DNA from: Luxibacter massiliensis
GTDB taxonomy: Bacteria > Bacillota > Clostridia > Lachnospirales > Lachnospiraceae
Direction: 5' to 3'
Assembly (NCBI RefSeq): GCF_900604355.1
Contig: NZ_UWOE01000001.1
Coordinates: 3,720,001 to 3,784,000, forward strand
Length of the DNA: 64,000 nucleotides
The translations under genes and the position numbers were made by a program. Positions 17,674-26,043 of the stretch are shown piece by piece. The notes under the pieces were generated by a model. That model had not been told where the DNA came from, did no database searches, and saw only the letters and a program-made list of their open reading frames with translations. Numbering within the stretch: the first letter of the stretch is position 1; each line of letters opens with the position of its first letter.

Positions 17674-19468
17674 GAGCCACAACCTCCTTTCCCAAATTCC
17701 ATGTAACGGACTTTTGATACTCCCGCCACATCTTTGCATACACACCATCCAACTTCAGCAATTTTTCGTGTGTTCCCATTTCAACGATTTTTCCATCATC
17801 CATAACAAGAATACAATCCGCATTTTGAACCGTAGTCAGTCTATGGGCAATCATCAGAACCGTTTTGCCGTTCATCAAATACTCAAATGCCTTTTGTATT
17901 TGGTACTCATTCTCGGCATCCGCAAAGGAAGTTGCCTCGTCTAAAATGATGATCGGTGCATTTTTCAAAACAGCCCTTGCCAAAGCAAGCCGCTGCACTT
18001 CGCCTCCAGAAAGATAGACTCCCTCTGTTCCGATGGTTGTATGAATACCTTGCGGAAATTTCTGAACTATATCATCGCATTGTGCCTGATGGAGTGCTGC
18101 CAAGACTTCGGCCTCTGTCGCGGTGGAACGGGCCATACGGACATTTTCTAAAATGCTGGTCTTAAACAGTCGTGTTGTTTGGAGTACAAATGCAATCTGT
18201 TCCGAAAGACGTTCTTCAGAAATATCCCGAACATCTACACCGCCTATTTTAATACTGCCTTCATCCACATCGTAAAAACGTGGAATAAGGCTGGCCGCCG
18301 TTGTTTTTCCAGAGCCGGATACTCCTACAAGCGCATAGGTCTTTCCAGACGGGAGTTCAAATGACAAATCATTTAACGCTGGTGTATGTGCCCCCGGATA
18401 AGTAAACGTGACATGGGAGAAAGTAACGTCATTCCCATCAGGCGCCATCGGCTGTTTTGCTTTGTCCAGCGGCTTTTCACCTAAAAGGGAATCAATTCTC
18501 TTGACGGCTTCTTCTGCCGCGATTTTATAAGAGGACACATACATGATCTTGTTAATCATTCCTGCACAGGCTGGCGTGAACAGAATATAAAACAGCCAGT
18601 CGATCACAAACCCCCGGTAATCTGCGGCCCCGGAAAGGAATAGCAGACCAAAGGGAATTAAAAGTAAAAATGACGCATTGATTAACGCGTAAAAAATACT
18701 CATAGGCCATTCACAGACAAGAGCAAAGGCTGTAATGTTTTCTTTGTAGTTCAGAATAGAACGGTAAAAACTTTTGAAAGAATAAATAGTCTGCTGAAAT
18801 ACTTTTACAACAGGGATGCCCCGCACATACTCGACAGCTTCGCGGTTCATTGTTTCCCCTGCATCCTGCACTTGTTTGATGTATTTTGGAGCGGTAGTTC
18901 CCATGACAGCGCCCTGCACGACAAACCCCAAAGCCAGAGGAATTAAACTAAGCAGACCCAGCCGCCAATCAAAAATAAATAAAAACGCCAAAATAGTAAA
19001 AGGCGTAATAAAAGCTCCCACTAAATCTGGTAACTGATGAGCGATAAATGCTTCTGTGGAGTCAGAGTTTTCATCAATCACTTTGCGGATCTTGCCGCTG
19101 CCCTGACTGCCAAAAAATCCAAGAGGCAATGTCGTCAGGTGCTGTAAAACGGTCATTTTCATGTTTTTTGCAACGCTAAAAGCCGCCAGATGGGAACAAA
19201 GCAGCGCAATGTAGTAGAGCAAAAAACCACCCGCAGCAAACGCCACAGCAAGCCACGCATATTGCATCAGAGCAGAAATAGAAACTTGACTGAGATCAGG
19301 AAGAGCGGTAAATATTTCTTTTGCTACAAACCAAAGCCAAATGAACGGGCAAAGCGAAAGAACCGTACTGATTGCAGATAACACGCAGGAAAGAAAAACT
19401 AAGTATTTCTTGGTTCCTGCAAATTGCATCAGGCGTGATATTCCACTTGCCTGCTTTTTTTGTGCCAT
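17666..19468 (-). CDS. ABC half-transporter (exporter fold), first of a pair
   Basis: About 600 residues from MAQKKQASGISRL at 19468 (AAGGGGTG upstream). Six membrane helices, Walker A GVSGSGKTT, signature LSGGEVQRLA, Walker B IIILDEATSFAD and H-loop IAHRL. The Ser-Phe-Ala-Asp after Walker B differs from the partner's Ser-Leu-Asp, so the two ATP sites are probably asymmetric. It is the first gene of a seven-gene operon ending with the winged-helix protein, divergent from the AraC gene. Confidence 0.88.
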   Translation of the reverse strand: MAQKKQASGISRLMQFAGTKKYLVFLSCVLSAISTVLSLCPFIWLWFVAKEIFTALPDLSQVSISALMQYAWLAVAFAAGGFLLYYIALLCSHLAAFSVAKNMKMTVLQHLTTLPLGFFGSQGSGKIRKVIDENSDSTEAFIAHQLPDLVGAFITPFTILAFLFIFDWRLGLLSLIPLALGFVVQGAVMGTTAPKYIKQVQDAGETMNREAVEYVRGIPVVKVFQQTIYSFKSFYRSILNYKENITAFALVCEWPMSIFYALINASFLLLIPFGLLFLSGAADYRGFVIDWLFYILFTPACAGMINKIMYVSSYKIAAEEAVKRIDSLLGEKPLDKAKQPMAPDGNDVTFSHVTFTYPGAHTPALNDLSFELPSGKTYALVGVSGSGKTTAASLIPRFYDVDEGSIKIGGVDVRDISEERLSEQIAFVLQTTRLFKTSILENVRMARSTATEAEVLAALHQAQCDDIVQKFPQGIHTTIGTEGVYLSGGEVQRLALARAVLKNAPIIILDEATSFADAENEYQIQKAFEYLMNGKTVLMIAHRLTTVQNADCILVMDDGKIVEMGTHEKLLKLDGVYAKMWREYQKSVTWNLGKEVVAHA

Positions 19469-19528
19469 AGATGGACACCCCTTTCCAAATGCGATTTGCA
19501 TTTTCTCTTTATTTGTGTTATTCTATCG

Positions 19529-19544
19529 GTTAGACATCACTAAC
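19529..19544. promoter_or_regulatory. Palindrome in the divergent AraC/ABC promoter region
   Basis: GTTAGACATCACTAAC is a perfect 5-bp inverted repeat with a 6-base spacer. The TTAG-N6-CTAA core resembles half of a DtxR-type box. It lies 61 bases upstream of the ABC operon start and about 107 upstream of the AraC start, and is a candidate operator for the DtxR-type protein encoded in the operon. Confidence 0.5.
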
Positions 19545-19650
19545 ACATCTCTACATTAGCGTCATTTTATACTTTGGTCAATATGGTTAACGGCCTTTGT
19601 GCTGACAGCCGAAAGGTTCGTGCCAGAAGCCGAAAAAGGGGGCATTACTT

Positions 19651-20649
19651 TTGGAAAATATCATAGAGCAGATATTTGAACCTCAATTCAGGCAAATATC
19701 TTTACGCCCTGTTTCTGGTAACAATCAGATTAAAGGCAGTGGCATCACTTATCGTCCCACGCCGGATGTGGGGGAGGGATATTATTGGGTGCAACCAATT
19801 CGTAATTTGTGTGCGGTTACAATCGCTGATTTGACTTTTAAGAAAGAAGTAGAATTAAATTACGAACACCCTTCTTTCCTTGCAGTAGGCAATTATGCGC
19901 CGCCATTAGTACCACATTTTCAAGGGAACACTGTGGCCTCTTATTCTGCCCGGTGTGTACGGACAGAAAATCATCTGGTCGGTTATATCAACAACGCCTC
20001 AAGGTTTCGTGCTGGAATATCCGAGGGCGGTACAATGCGCTGTGTATCTGTAACGATGCTGCCGGGATATTTTCGCTCCTTTCTCCCGAAATGTTTTTCA
20101 GTAGACCATCAGGAGCTTGTTCACTCTGTCGAAGGATTGGCTGGTATGGTAACGATGCCGGAGCTTGAATATCTGTTCGCTCAAATCTGTCGCGTCAACC
20201 CATCGGCTAAATACGGCGGACTTTATTTTGAGAGCAAGGTACTGGAATTACTTTCGTTGATACAGATACAGCAAGAACAGCAAAAGGTATTTCCTGATAC
20301 ATTAGCATTAGATGAAGATACGATTGCCATGATACATCGTTTAGCAGCCTTTTTGCAAAACCATTGCGATCAGCACCTTACACTTGAAACGTTAGGTAAG
20401 ATTTTTTATACCAATAAAAACAAACTCTCTTATCTCTTTCGTTTGGTTTATAGCGAAAGCATCCCTGATTATATTCAAAAAATGCGTTTAGAGAAGGCGC
20501 AAAAACAACTGGAACATCCAGGGATTAGTATTTATGAAATTGCCCATTCCATAGGGTTCAAAAATCAAGGCAGTTTTTCAGATTGGTTTAGAAAAGAAAC
20601 AGGATTTTCGCCATCCGAATATCGCAACAAGACCAACGGGTGGGATTGA
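19651..20649 (+). CDS. AraC-family transcriptional regulator
   Basis: 332 residues starting with TTG, preceded by GGGGG at a normal distance. The C-terminal 100 residues hold two HTH motifs (LTLETLGKIFYTNKNKLSYLFRLVYSESIPDYI and ISIYEIAHSIGFKNQGSFSDWFRKETGFSPSEYR). The N-terminal 230 residues form an unassigned sensing domain. It is divergent from the ABC/ECF operon and is probably its activator, as YbtA is for the yersiniabactin genes; the ligand may be a siderophore, but that is inference. Confidence 0.9.
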   Translation: MENIIEQIFEPQFRQISLRPVSGNNQIKGSGITYRPTPDVGEGYYWVQPIRNLCAVTIADLTFKKEVELNYEHPSFLAVGNYAPPLVPHFQGNTVASYSARCVRTENHLVGYINNASRFRAGISEGGTMRCVSVTMLPGYFRSFLPKCFSVDHQELVHSVEGLAGMVTMPELEYLFAQICRVNPSAKYGGLYFESKVLELLSLIQIQQEQQKVFPDTLALDEDTIAMIHRLAAFLQNHCDQHLTLETLGKIFYTNKNKLSYLFRLVYSESIPDYIQKMRLEKAQKQLEHPGISIYEIAHSIGFKNQGSFSDWFRKETGFSPSEYRNKTNGWD

Positions 20650-20657
20650 CAAAATGA

Positions 20658-20704
20658 AAGACCGAAATACAAGCAAACACTTATGCTTGTGTTTCGGCCT
20701 TTTG
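20658..20704 (+). terminator. Rho-independent terminator after the AraC gene
   Basis: GACCGAAATACAAGCA pairs with TGCTTGTGTTTCGGCC around a short loop, followed by TTTTG on the plus strand. Confidence 0.85.
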
Positions 20705-20710
20705 CCTATG

Positions 20711-20890
20711 CTAAATATATATCAATTCATTTTCTATAATTTCCTCCACCTGTGCTTTCAGCGTATTCATCAGCCCCACCCACTGCATAGGGTCGCGGGC
20801 TTTCAATTCCTCGGTAACTCCCGCCGCCTCCATCATGCGGGGCAACATGGCGTCCATCTTTGTAACATAATCTGTAATAGCGTACCTATC
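20711..20890 (-). pseudogene. 3' fragment of a tnpV-like gene
   Basis: The minus strand encodes MDAMLPRMMEAAGVTEELKARDPMQWVGLMNTLKAQVEEIIENELIYI, which matches the C-terminus of transposon-encoded TnpV proteins (EGVTE.LK...M.WV..MN.I...AEEI). No start or N-terminal half is present; the upstream sequence runs into the small HTH gene. A diverged copy of the same junction lies at 6231. Confidence 0.65.
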
Positions 20891-20928
20891 TAATACCGGG
20901 CAGCTTACACCGCCCGGTCCCTTCTTAA

Positions 20929-21117
20929 TTACTCCACATCCCGGAAATACCGGATGCACTTCATCAGCTCCACTGCCAGCTCCTGATACAGATCTTCATC
21001 AAATCTTCTGTTCACCAATGAATACTTAATCAACAGCGGCCTGTACATTGCAAAAATTTCTGCTCTTGCTTCCATGTCCCCAGCTTTTGCCCGGTATAAT
21101 AATTCATCAAAGCTCAT
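20929..21117 (-). CDS. Small HTH protein, partner of the sigma-like factor
   Basis: About 62 residues from MSFDELLYRAKAGDMEARAEIFAMYRPLLIKYS at 21117, overlapping the sigma gene's stop by 11 bases. The sequence resembles the N-terminal region-2 helices of sigma-70 (as in Tn916 Orf8-like proteins), which are encoded separately from the region-4 part upstream. The two probably act together to control element genes. Confidence 0.72.
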   Translation of the reverse strand: MSFDELLYRAKAGDMEARAEIFAMYRPLLIKYSLVNRRFDEDLYQELAVELMKCIRYFRDVE

Positions 21118-21559
21118 TCTTTTTATCCCCCAATCTTTTGCGTATTTTACGGATTGCATAGAAGTACGCATCCTTGCAGCGCTCTGCTGTCATCCCGGTC
21201 ATCTCGCCAATCTTTTTAAATGAGCGCTCCTCAAATACGTGAAGATAGATCAGCTCCCGTTCTTTCTCATTGAGCATCAGCAGCGATTTCACAAGTTTTT
21301 CATCCGAGAGTTCGTTCCACTCCGGGAACTCACCTGCAGCCTCTTTGAGCAGAATCTCTTCCCGCTCCTGGTTCTCCCTCATTTCTTCAAATGTGATCCG
21401 TTCTTCAATCTCCGCAATTTCCTCCATCAAGAAGGAGTCCTTCTCTGTCCGGATTTTTTTGTCCAGGTAACTGCTCCTGCGCCCTTTGATAAACTCCAGT
21501 AAGTATGCCGTAAAATGGTTCTTTGTCCGATCTCCTGAATAGGTATGTTTTTCATTCAT
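21107..21559 (-). CDS. Sigma-70 region-4-like regulator of an integrative element
   Basis: 150 residues from MNEKHTYSGDRTKN at 21559, with AGGAGG upstream. The C-terminal 60 residues are a region-4 HTH (LLMLNEKERELIYLHVFEERSFKKIGEMTGMTAERCKDAYFYAIRKIRKRL). N-terminal helices are charged, with no clear region 2. Similar proteins in Tn916-like elements (Orf7) control excision genes. Confidence 0.8.
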   Translation of the reverse strand: MNEKHTYSGDRTKNHFTAYLLEFIKGRRSSYLDKKIRTEKDSFLMEEIAEIEERITFEEMRENQEREEILLKEAAGEFPEWNELSDEKLVKSLLMLNEKERELIYLHVFEERSFKKIGEMTGMTAERCKDAYFYAIRKIRKRLGDKKNEL

Positions 21560-21723
21560 ATGTGATTCCTCCTGAATTTCATCTGTAGTTCCAAAGAAAT
21601 TCAGAAGGCCGGCGGCGAGCGGCACCCTGGCAGTCTTTCGTTCCGTTCCCACGGCAAAAAAATAAGACCGAAAGCTGCCAACGGCAGCCCGATCCTATCC
21701 GGCGGATTTAACTTTACATGAGA

Positions 21724-21766
21724 ACACGCAGTATATGTGGTCAGAACCAACACATATACTGCGTGT
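21724..21766. repeat. Perfect 16-bp inverted repeat
   Basis: ACACGCAGTATATGTG (21724-21739) and its exact complement (21751-21766) enclose 11 bases. Neither side has a T-tract, so a simple terminator is unlikely. It lies between the divergent sigma-like and XRE genes, suggesting an operator or a cruciform site. Confidence 0.8.
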
Positions 21767-21969
21767 AAAAGAGTTTCTTCACCTGCAAAAAGAAGCAGGA
21801 TTTTTTTGAAATTGTTTCAGATAGCGTCTGATCCATCCGGCTGTTCACACCTTATCTTCCGTAGATTCCCCCTCTATGTATGCGTTATATCGCCTATCAA
21901 CACGCACGATAGCGCATTTCATATACCGCTTGTCTGCGGTAAAATATATGCAGGAAATGAGGTGATTGG

Positions 21970-22314
21970 ATGTATAGACAACGATTGGGGGATGCTGTAA
22001 GAGAAGCCAGAATGAATTTGGAATTATCGCAGAATACGCTCGCTGAACGGTCCCACGTATCCCTTCGTACTATTTCAGATATTGAAACTTATAAGGCGAA
22101 CCCTCGTTTTGACAGTCTCTGCTCCCTGGCGTCCTATCTGAACATTTCTATTGATGCGGTGATCAAAGACCGTAAGAACAATAGCGGCAGTACGACGATG
22201 CAGCAGATCTTGATAGAATTGGAGTCTTGCTCAGAAGAAGAGCAGGTAATTGTGCTGCAAACGCTGCGAGGCCTCTTGAAAGGACTACATACCCGGACAG
22301 AGAACCCCACATAA
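21970..22314 (+). CDS. XRE-family HTH regulator
   Basis: 114 residues. The N-terminal HTH_3 domain (LGDAVREARMNLELSQNTLAERSHVSLRTISDIETYKANPRFDSLCSLASYLNISIDAVI) is followed by a 45-residue helical tail. ATG at 21970 with a GAGGTG site. Divergent from the sigma-like gene across a large inverted repeat; probably the immunity-type repressor of the element core. Confidence 0.85.
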   Translation: MYRQRLGDAVREARMNLELSQNTLAERSHVSLRTISDIETYKANPRFDSLCSLASYLNISIDAVIKDRKNNSGSTTMQQILIELESCSEEEQVIVLQTLRGLLKGLHTRTENPT

Positions 22315-22407
22315 CCACCTCTTCTGCCATTGTAAGATACACTTCTCGGAAATCTTTATAAAAGTTCTATGGATTTTCTATGGAAATTCTGAAAAAACGG
22401 TGAAAAA

Positions 22408-22440
22408 GAGGGAGAACCCATGCGAGTTCTCCCCAAAGAC
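22408..22440 (-). terminator. Terminator after the parMR operon
   Basis: GGGAGAAC and GTTCTCCC form a stem at about 22411-22435, followed on the minus strand by CTCTTTTTC. It lies just downstream of the ParR-like stop at 22446. Confidence 0.75.
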
Positions 22441-22445
22441 CTGTA

Positions 22446-22847
22446 TCACATATTTCTAAATGCTGCCATGGCATCCGCAATATCCTGCATCGTTCTTTCA
22501 TCAATCGGAGGGCCTTCTTCGTTCAGATCCTCAATCACGGCCTCTGTAGACTGCTTATCTGCCTCCGGTTGCCTCTGCTGGCTCGTTGAAGTTCCAGCGT
22601 CTGAAGCAGGAGTCTGGGCAGTGATTCGCTGCATTTCCTGCCGTACCAGAAGACGCACCATCGCCTGGATGTTTTCCTGGGAGACTCCAGTATCTTCACC
22701 AGACTTCTTCCCCATATACTGCAGAACGGCTTCCGCAATCAGGGCCGCCTTTTTCTCCGTCCCGTTCAGGATCTCTACGACTTCCAAATGCTCCGGATTT
22801 TTCTTGTCAAACCCTATCGTAAATACATATGGATTTTTCTTTCCCAC
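22446..22847 (-). CDS. parR: ParR-like centromere-binding protein
   Basis: 133 residues, four bases downstream of the ParM gene. The N-terminus FTIGFDKKNPEHLEVVEILNGTEKKAALIAEAVLQYM matches ribbon-helix-helix-type ParR proteins of Firmicutes plasmids; the rest is acidic and low-complexity (TPASDAGTSTSQQRQPEADK), with a final helix that may contact the filament. Identification rests mostly on the ParM neighbour. Confidence 0.72.
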   Translation of the reverse strand: MGKKNPYVFTIGFDKKNPEHLEVVEILNGTEKKAALIAEAVLQYMGKKSGEDTGVSQENIQAMVRLLVRQEMQRITAQTPASDAGTSTSQQRQPEADKQSTEAVIEDLNEEGPPIDERTMQDIADAMAAFRNM

Positions 22848-22851
22848 ATCA

Positions 22852-23784
22852 TCACTTCCCTGCTAAAGAACTGCGGTACAGGATGCCGTACCCTTTCGCA
22901 TTTGCAAAAATATTATCAATAAACTGATACTTGATCAGACGGCTGGAACTTTCCAGGAACCGCCGCAGCAAAATAGCTCCGCCTCCAATAAATATAGTAT
23001 AGGTAGATTTCGTATCAATGCCCCGCTCCCGGACACTGCTGAGCAAGTCGGTCACAAAATTCCGGGCCATTTCTTCTACCGTATGTACCACCATATCCGG
23101 ATAATATTCCGTCTTGCCTTCCAGGATACTGTCAATGTCTGTTTCCTCCAGGAGCATATCGTGATCCCCGTTGACACTGGAAATGATATCGTTATACATG
23201 GTGATGACACCCTTTTCCATGGAATCGCAATAGTCCAGACATGGGCTTCCACTCCGCATCAGCAGAAAATCCGATGTAAATCCGCCAATGTCAATCCCCA
23301 CCGCCTTGGGGATCTGCCGGATTTTCTCCCCCTCAGTCATCATGGCAGCATACGCCTGGGGATATACGGCTACATCCCGGATACAGGTGTGATAGGTCCT
23401 GCCGTTGTATACCAGTTCCTGCACCTTCCCGTCTCCCAGAAAGTATTCCCGATATCGGTCTGCCAGCTCTGCGTAATGTTTAGGCGGCACACCGATAGGC
23501 AGAGATACCTGCACCACATCTTCCTCCGCTACCTGCCCGGTCCGCTCCAGTTCCTTTGCAATAGCAAACCTCGTCAGGATGGAAAAACGCTCATCCTGCG
23601 TCTTGTCCCTCTGATACGGGATCCGCTTGTCACTCAAAACATAATATTTCCCGTCAGTCTGAAGGAAATCCTCCCGGCCTGCCGGCTTGCGGTCTGTGGC
23701 AGAAAGCCCTGTGGTAAAAAGAAAATGGGTGGTCTTCATGTTCCGGTTCCCGTGATCCACGGGAATGGTCAGTTTTTTTATCAT
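22852..23784 (-). CDS. parM: ParM-like actin segregation ATPase
   Basis: About 310 residues from the ATG at 23784 (AGGAG 8 bases upstream; a GTG at 23793 is possible). Actin-fold motifs: phosphate-1 IPVDHGNRNMKT near residue 6, phosphate-2 AVGIDIGGFTSDF near 160, adenosine loop FIGGGAILL near 265. Such proteins polymerise to segregate low-copy plasmids; on a chromosome they mark integrated plasmid-like or conjugative elements. The parC site was not found. Confidence 0.85.
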   Translation of the reverse strand: MIKKLTIPVDHGNRNMKTTHFLFTTGLSATDRKPAGREDFLQTDGKYYVLSDKRIPYQRDKTQDERFSILTRFAIAKELERTGQVAEEDVVQVSLPIGVPPKHYAELADRYREYFLGDGKVQELVYNGRTYHTCIRDVAVYPQAYAAMMTEGEKIRQIPKAVGIDIGGFTSDFLLMRSGSPCLDYCDSMEKGVITMYNDIISSVNGDHDMLLEETDIDSILEGKTEYYPDMVVHTVEEMARNFVTDLLSSVRERGIDTKSTYTIFIGGGAILLRRFLESSSRLIKYQFIDNIFANAKGYGILYRSSLAGK

Positions 23785-23949
23785 ATGCGTCACTCCTTAT
23801 ATTGTTTTCTACTTATCCCATACGTAAGAGATATGTAGGGAGCAACTCCGGAGGGGAAAATTCTTGAGATTTTTATTTAAGATAGTATTCGAGGTAGATC
23901 TTTGGTAGAATAAGGACAACAACAGATTGGGAGTTGTAAGGGTGATAAA

Positions 23950-24450
23950 ATGATTTCAAGAAGCTTTCGAGTATTTGGAACGAAAAAAGACTTAGACAAT
24001 ATATTTAATGAATTTCAAAAAAACAATATAGTAAACTATTATCGGTGCGGCAAAAGCGATAGCAATAAAATAACAGACATTACTAAAACAGATAACTTTG
24101 GTTTTTCTCTTAGTGGAAGTCATATAGGAAATCAGTATTTTGTTATAAAAGGCGATGAAACAGTACGGCTTGATAATTATAAGCATGTAAATCATGAAAC
24201 AAGTATTGTTATTGATTTGGGTGGATTATATGCTGAGAATATTATTTTACCTACAACGGTATCTACAATTTGGTATGAAAATGAAAGTAGCAAAAAAATA
24301 TACAACAATTTAAAGAGCATTATAAAAAGATATTCTGTTAGCATAGTCAATGGATATATGATATTAAAAAATGCTTATGATAGAAAAGAGCAATTAAGAT
24401 TTGTGACTATAAGTGTTCAAAGCCCAAAAGAATATGATTTAAAACTATAA
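23950..24450 (+). CDS. Hypothetical protein, AT-rich
   Basis: 166 residues, soluble, no motif that I recognise. It starts MISRSFRVFGTKKDLDNIFNEFQ after GGGTG. Much more AT-rich than the genes on either side, rich in Asn, Ile, Lys and Tyr, which suggests recent acquisition. It precedes two small membrane proteins in the same direction. Confidence 0.6.
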   Translation: MISRSFRVFGTKKDLDNIFNEFQKNNIVNYYRCGKSDSNKITDITKTDNFGFSLSGSHIGNQYFVIKGDETVRLDNYKHVNHETSIVIDLGGLYAENIILPTTVSTIWYENESSKKIYNNLKSIIKRYSVSIVNGYMILKNAYDRKEQLRFVTISVQSPKEYDLKL

Positions 24451-24540
24451 TTAGATGTTACTGAATTATAGTTTCTCAGGAAGTTGAACATAGCAACAAA
24501 TCCTAAGTTGTCGAATTAGAAGTCAATGAGGTAAGAATAA

Positions 24541-24732
24541 ATGGATAAAGAAAAAAAGAGGAAGTTACATTTGGTGTTATATGGAATTGCCATTCCTGTT
24601 AGTTTATTTGCTCTATATACATTTATCTTTGTTTTTGATAATGGTATCGGGTGGAAAATTGCGTTAATTATTATTGGCTTGGGTTGGCTTATATCCGCTG
24701 TCTCCGGGCTTATAGAAAATTTGAAAAAATAG
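24541..24732 (+). CDS. Small two-helix membrane protein
   Basis: 63 residues with helices at about 9-30 (LVLYGIAIPVSLFALYTFIFVF) and 37-56 (KIALIIIGLGWLISAVSGLI) between lysine-rich ends. GAGGTAAG lies upstream. No family recognised. It may belong with the DUF1648-like protein that follows. Confidence 0.6.
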   Translation: MDKEKKRKLHLVLYGIAIPVSLFALYTFIFVFDNGIGWKIALIIIGLGWLISAVSGLIENLKK

Positions 24733-24781
24733 ACAAATCCTAATTGATGATTATATCATTGCCTGGAATGGAGTGCTTTGA

Positions 24782-25231
24782 ATGTTTAGATTATCACCAA
24801 TAAAATTATGGAGAAATATCTCAATAATCATGTTTCTGTTGGCAATGGTTTTTTGTTTGATCGGAACATTTACCATTCATGGTGTTCTGATTATACATTG
24901 GAATGATGCAGGAGTTCCGAATAATTCTTCCGGGCAATGGGTTTTATGGGCTATGCTGTTATTGGCTTTTTTATCTATGTTTACGCATAGCAGCTTTTCA
25001 AAAAAGCGTCCTGGACAAAATTCGTTAAGTATAGAGATGTCTGGCGCTTTTTCAACTGGATTAGTATCAACTTGGTCCATAATCAACATAACATTAGTGA
25101 CTTACTATTTCTATCCATTAACAGAAATTGTTATTATTGGCACAGCAGCCATTGCCTTCTGTTATATTTTATTTCCTGTAATTGCCTATATCCGAAACAG
25201 GAAAAGAAATCCTGACAGAGGCAGCCGATAG
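24782..25231 (+). CDS. Four-helix membrane protein with DUF1648-like motif
   Basis: 149 residues with helices at about 15-38, 57-72, 96-112 and 118-138. The first loop carries IIHWNDAGVPNNSSGQW, like the (I)PxHWNxxGxP motif of DUF1648 proteins, a family including SdpI-type immunity proteins. A bacteriocin-immunity role is possible but not shown. It ends convergently with the ABC operon at a shared hairpin. Confidence 0.65.
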   Translation: MFRLSPIKLWRNISIIMFLLAMVFCLIGTFTIHGVLIIHWNDAGVPNNSSGQWVLWAMLLLAFLSMFTHSSFSKKRPGQNSLSIEMSGAFSTGLVSTWSIINITLVTYYFYPLTEIVIIGTAAIAFCYILFPVIAYIRNRKRNPDRGSR

Positions 25232-25237
25232 GTAGAA

Positions 25238-25268
25238 AAACCGCCGCTATGGTTACCCATGCGGCGGC
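25238..25268 (-). terminator. Terminator between convergent operons
   Basis: CCGCCGC-ATGG and CCAT-GCGGCGG form a GC-rich stem, followed on the minus strand by TTTTTC. It ends the MerR-ABC operon and may block read-through from the plus strand too. Confidence 0.85.
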
Positions 25269-25272
25269 ATAC

Positions 25273-26043
25273 TTAAAGCTGTCTCTTATTTACAACCGGA
25301 ATACTTACAGCAACGCATACGATACATAAGAAAGCGGTAATAACAATCGCTTTTATATATGCGTCTGTTTCTCCCGCACCCGTCAAAATTGAACTGGTAT
25401 TCATCAATACAATGGGGGAATACGCCTTTACTTTTGGTATGATACTCAATAAATATGCCAGAAGCACTGTTCCGCCAACGCACAGAATAACACCTGCGTT
25501 ATTTTGCAGCAGCGATGAAAAAAGAACCATCAGGCATATAACCCATATACCAAACAGCCACCATATAGTCACCGAGAAAACTAAGTGATCCATAATGCGG
25601 TTATCCCAAAAGTAAGCATTGTATCCATAAGTAATGGCGAAACAAATTCCATAGCCAACTGTCCACAGCGACAGCAGGAGCACTGCCTTTGCAAGCACAA
25701 CCTTATATCTTGACAAGCCTTTCGTCAGTATGAGCAGCAAGGTTCCGGATTTATATTCTTTCGTAAATAGATCGCTGAAGATCAATACAAAAGCAATCAG
25801 TGCAATAGGAATGTTCTTAAAAAACTGTGTCCATGAGGTCAGGGCGTCTACTTGAACATCCGTGACAATGAACCCGCTTTCTGCCATGGACTCAGACAGC
25901 GTTTCCATCATCCACGGCGTCAGCTTTGCAACGGCAGGGCTCATGATACCGAACAGAACAAACAGTAATATCATAATCATGATTCTGCCCGTCCTTGCAG
26001 CTTCCAGATATTCCTTTTTCATAAAAGAAAACAGAGATTTCAT
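25273..26043 (-). CDS. ABC-2 transporter permease
   Basis: 256 residues, six helices, starting MKSLFSFMKKEYLEAARTGRIMIMILLF, the NatB/BcrB-type opening. A long loop with TEWM-like residues between helices 1 and 2 is extracytoplasmic. Coupled to the ATPase by a 4-base overlap. Last gene of the MerR-PLDc_N-ATPase-permease operon; substrate unknown, probably a peptide antibiotic. Confidence 0.88.
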   Translation of the reverse strand: MKSLFSFMKKEYLEAARTGRIMIMILLFVLFGIMSPAVAKLTPWMMETLSESMAESGFIVTDVQVDALTSWTQFFKNIPIALIAFVLIFSDLFTKEYKSGTLLLILTKGLSRYKVVLAKAVLLLSLWTVGYGICFAITYGYNAYFWDNRIMDHLVFSVTIWWLFGIWVICLMVLFSSLLQNNAGVILCVGGTVLLAYLLSIIPKVKAYSPIVLMNTSSILTGAGETDAYIKAIVITAFLCIVCVAVSIPVVNKRQL

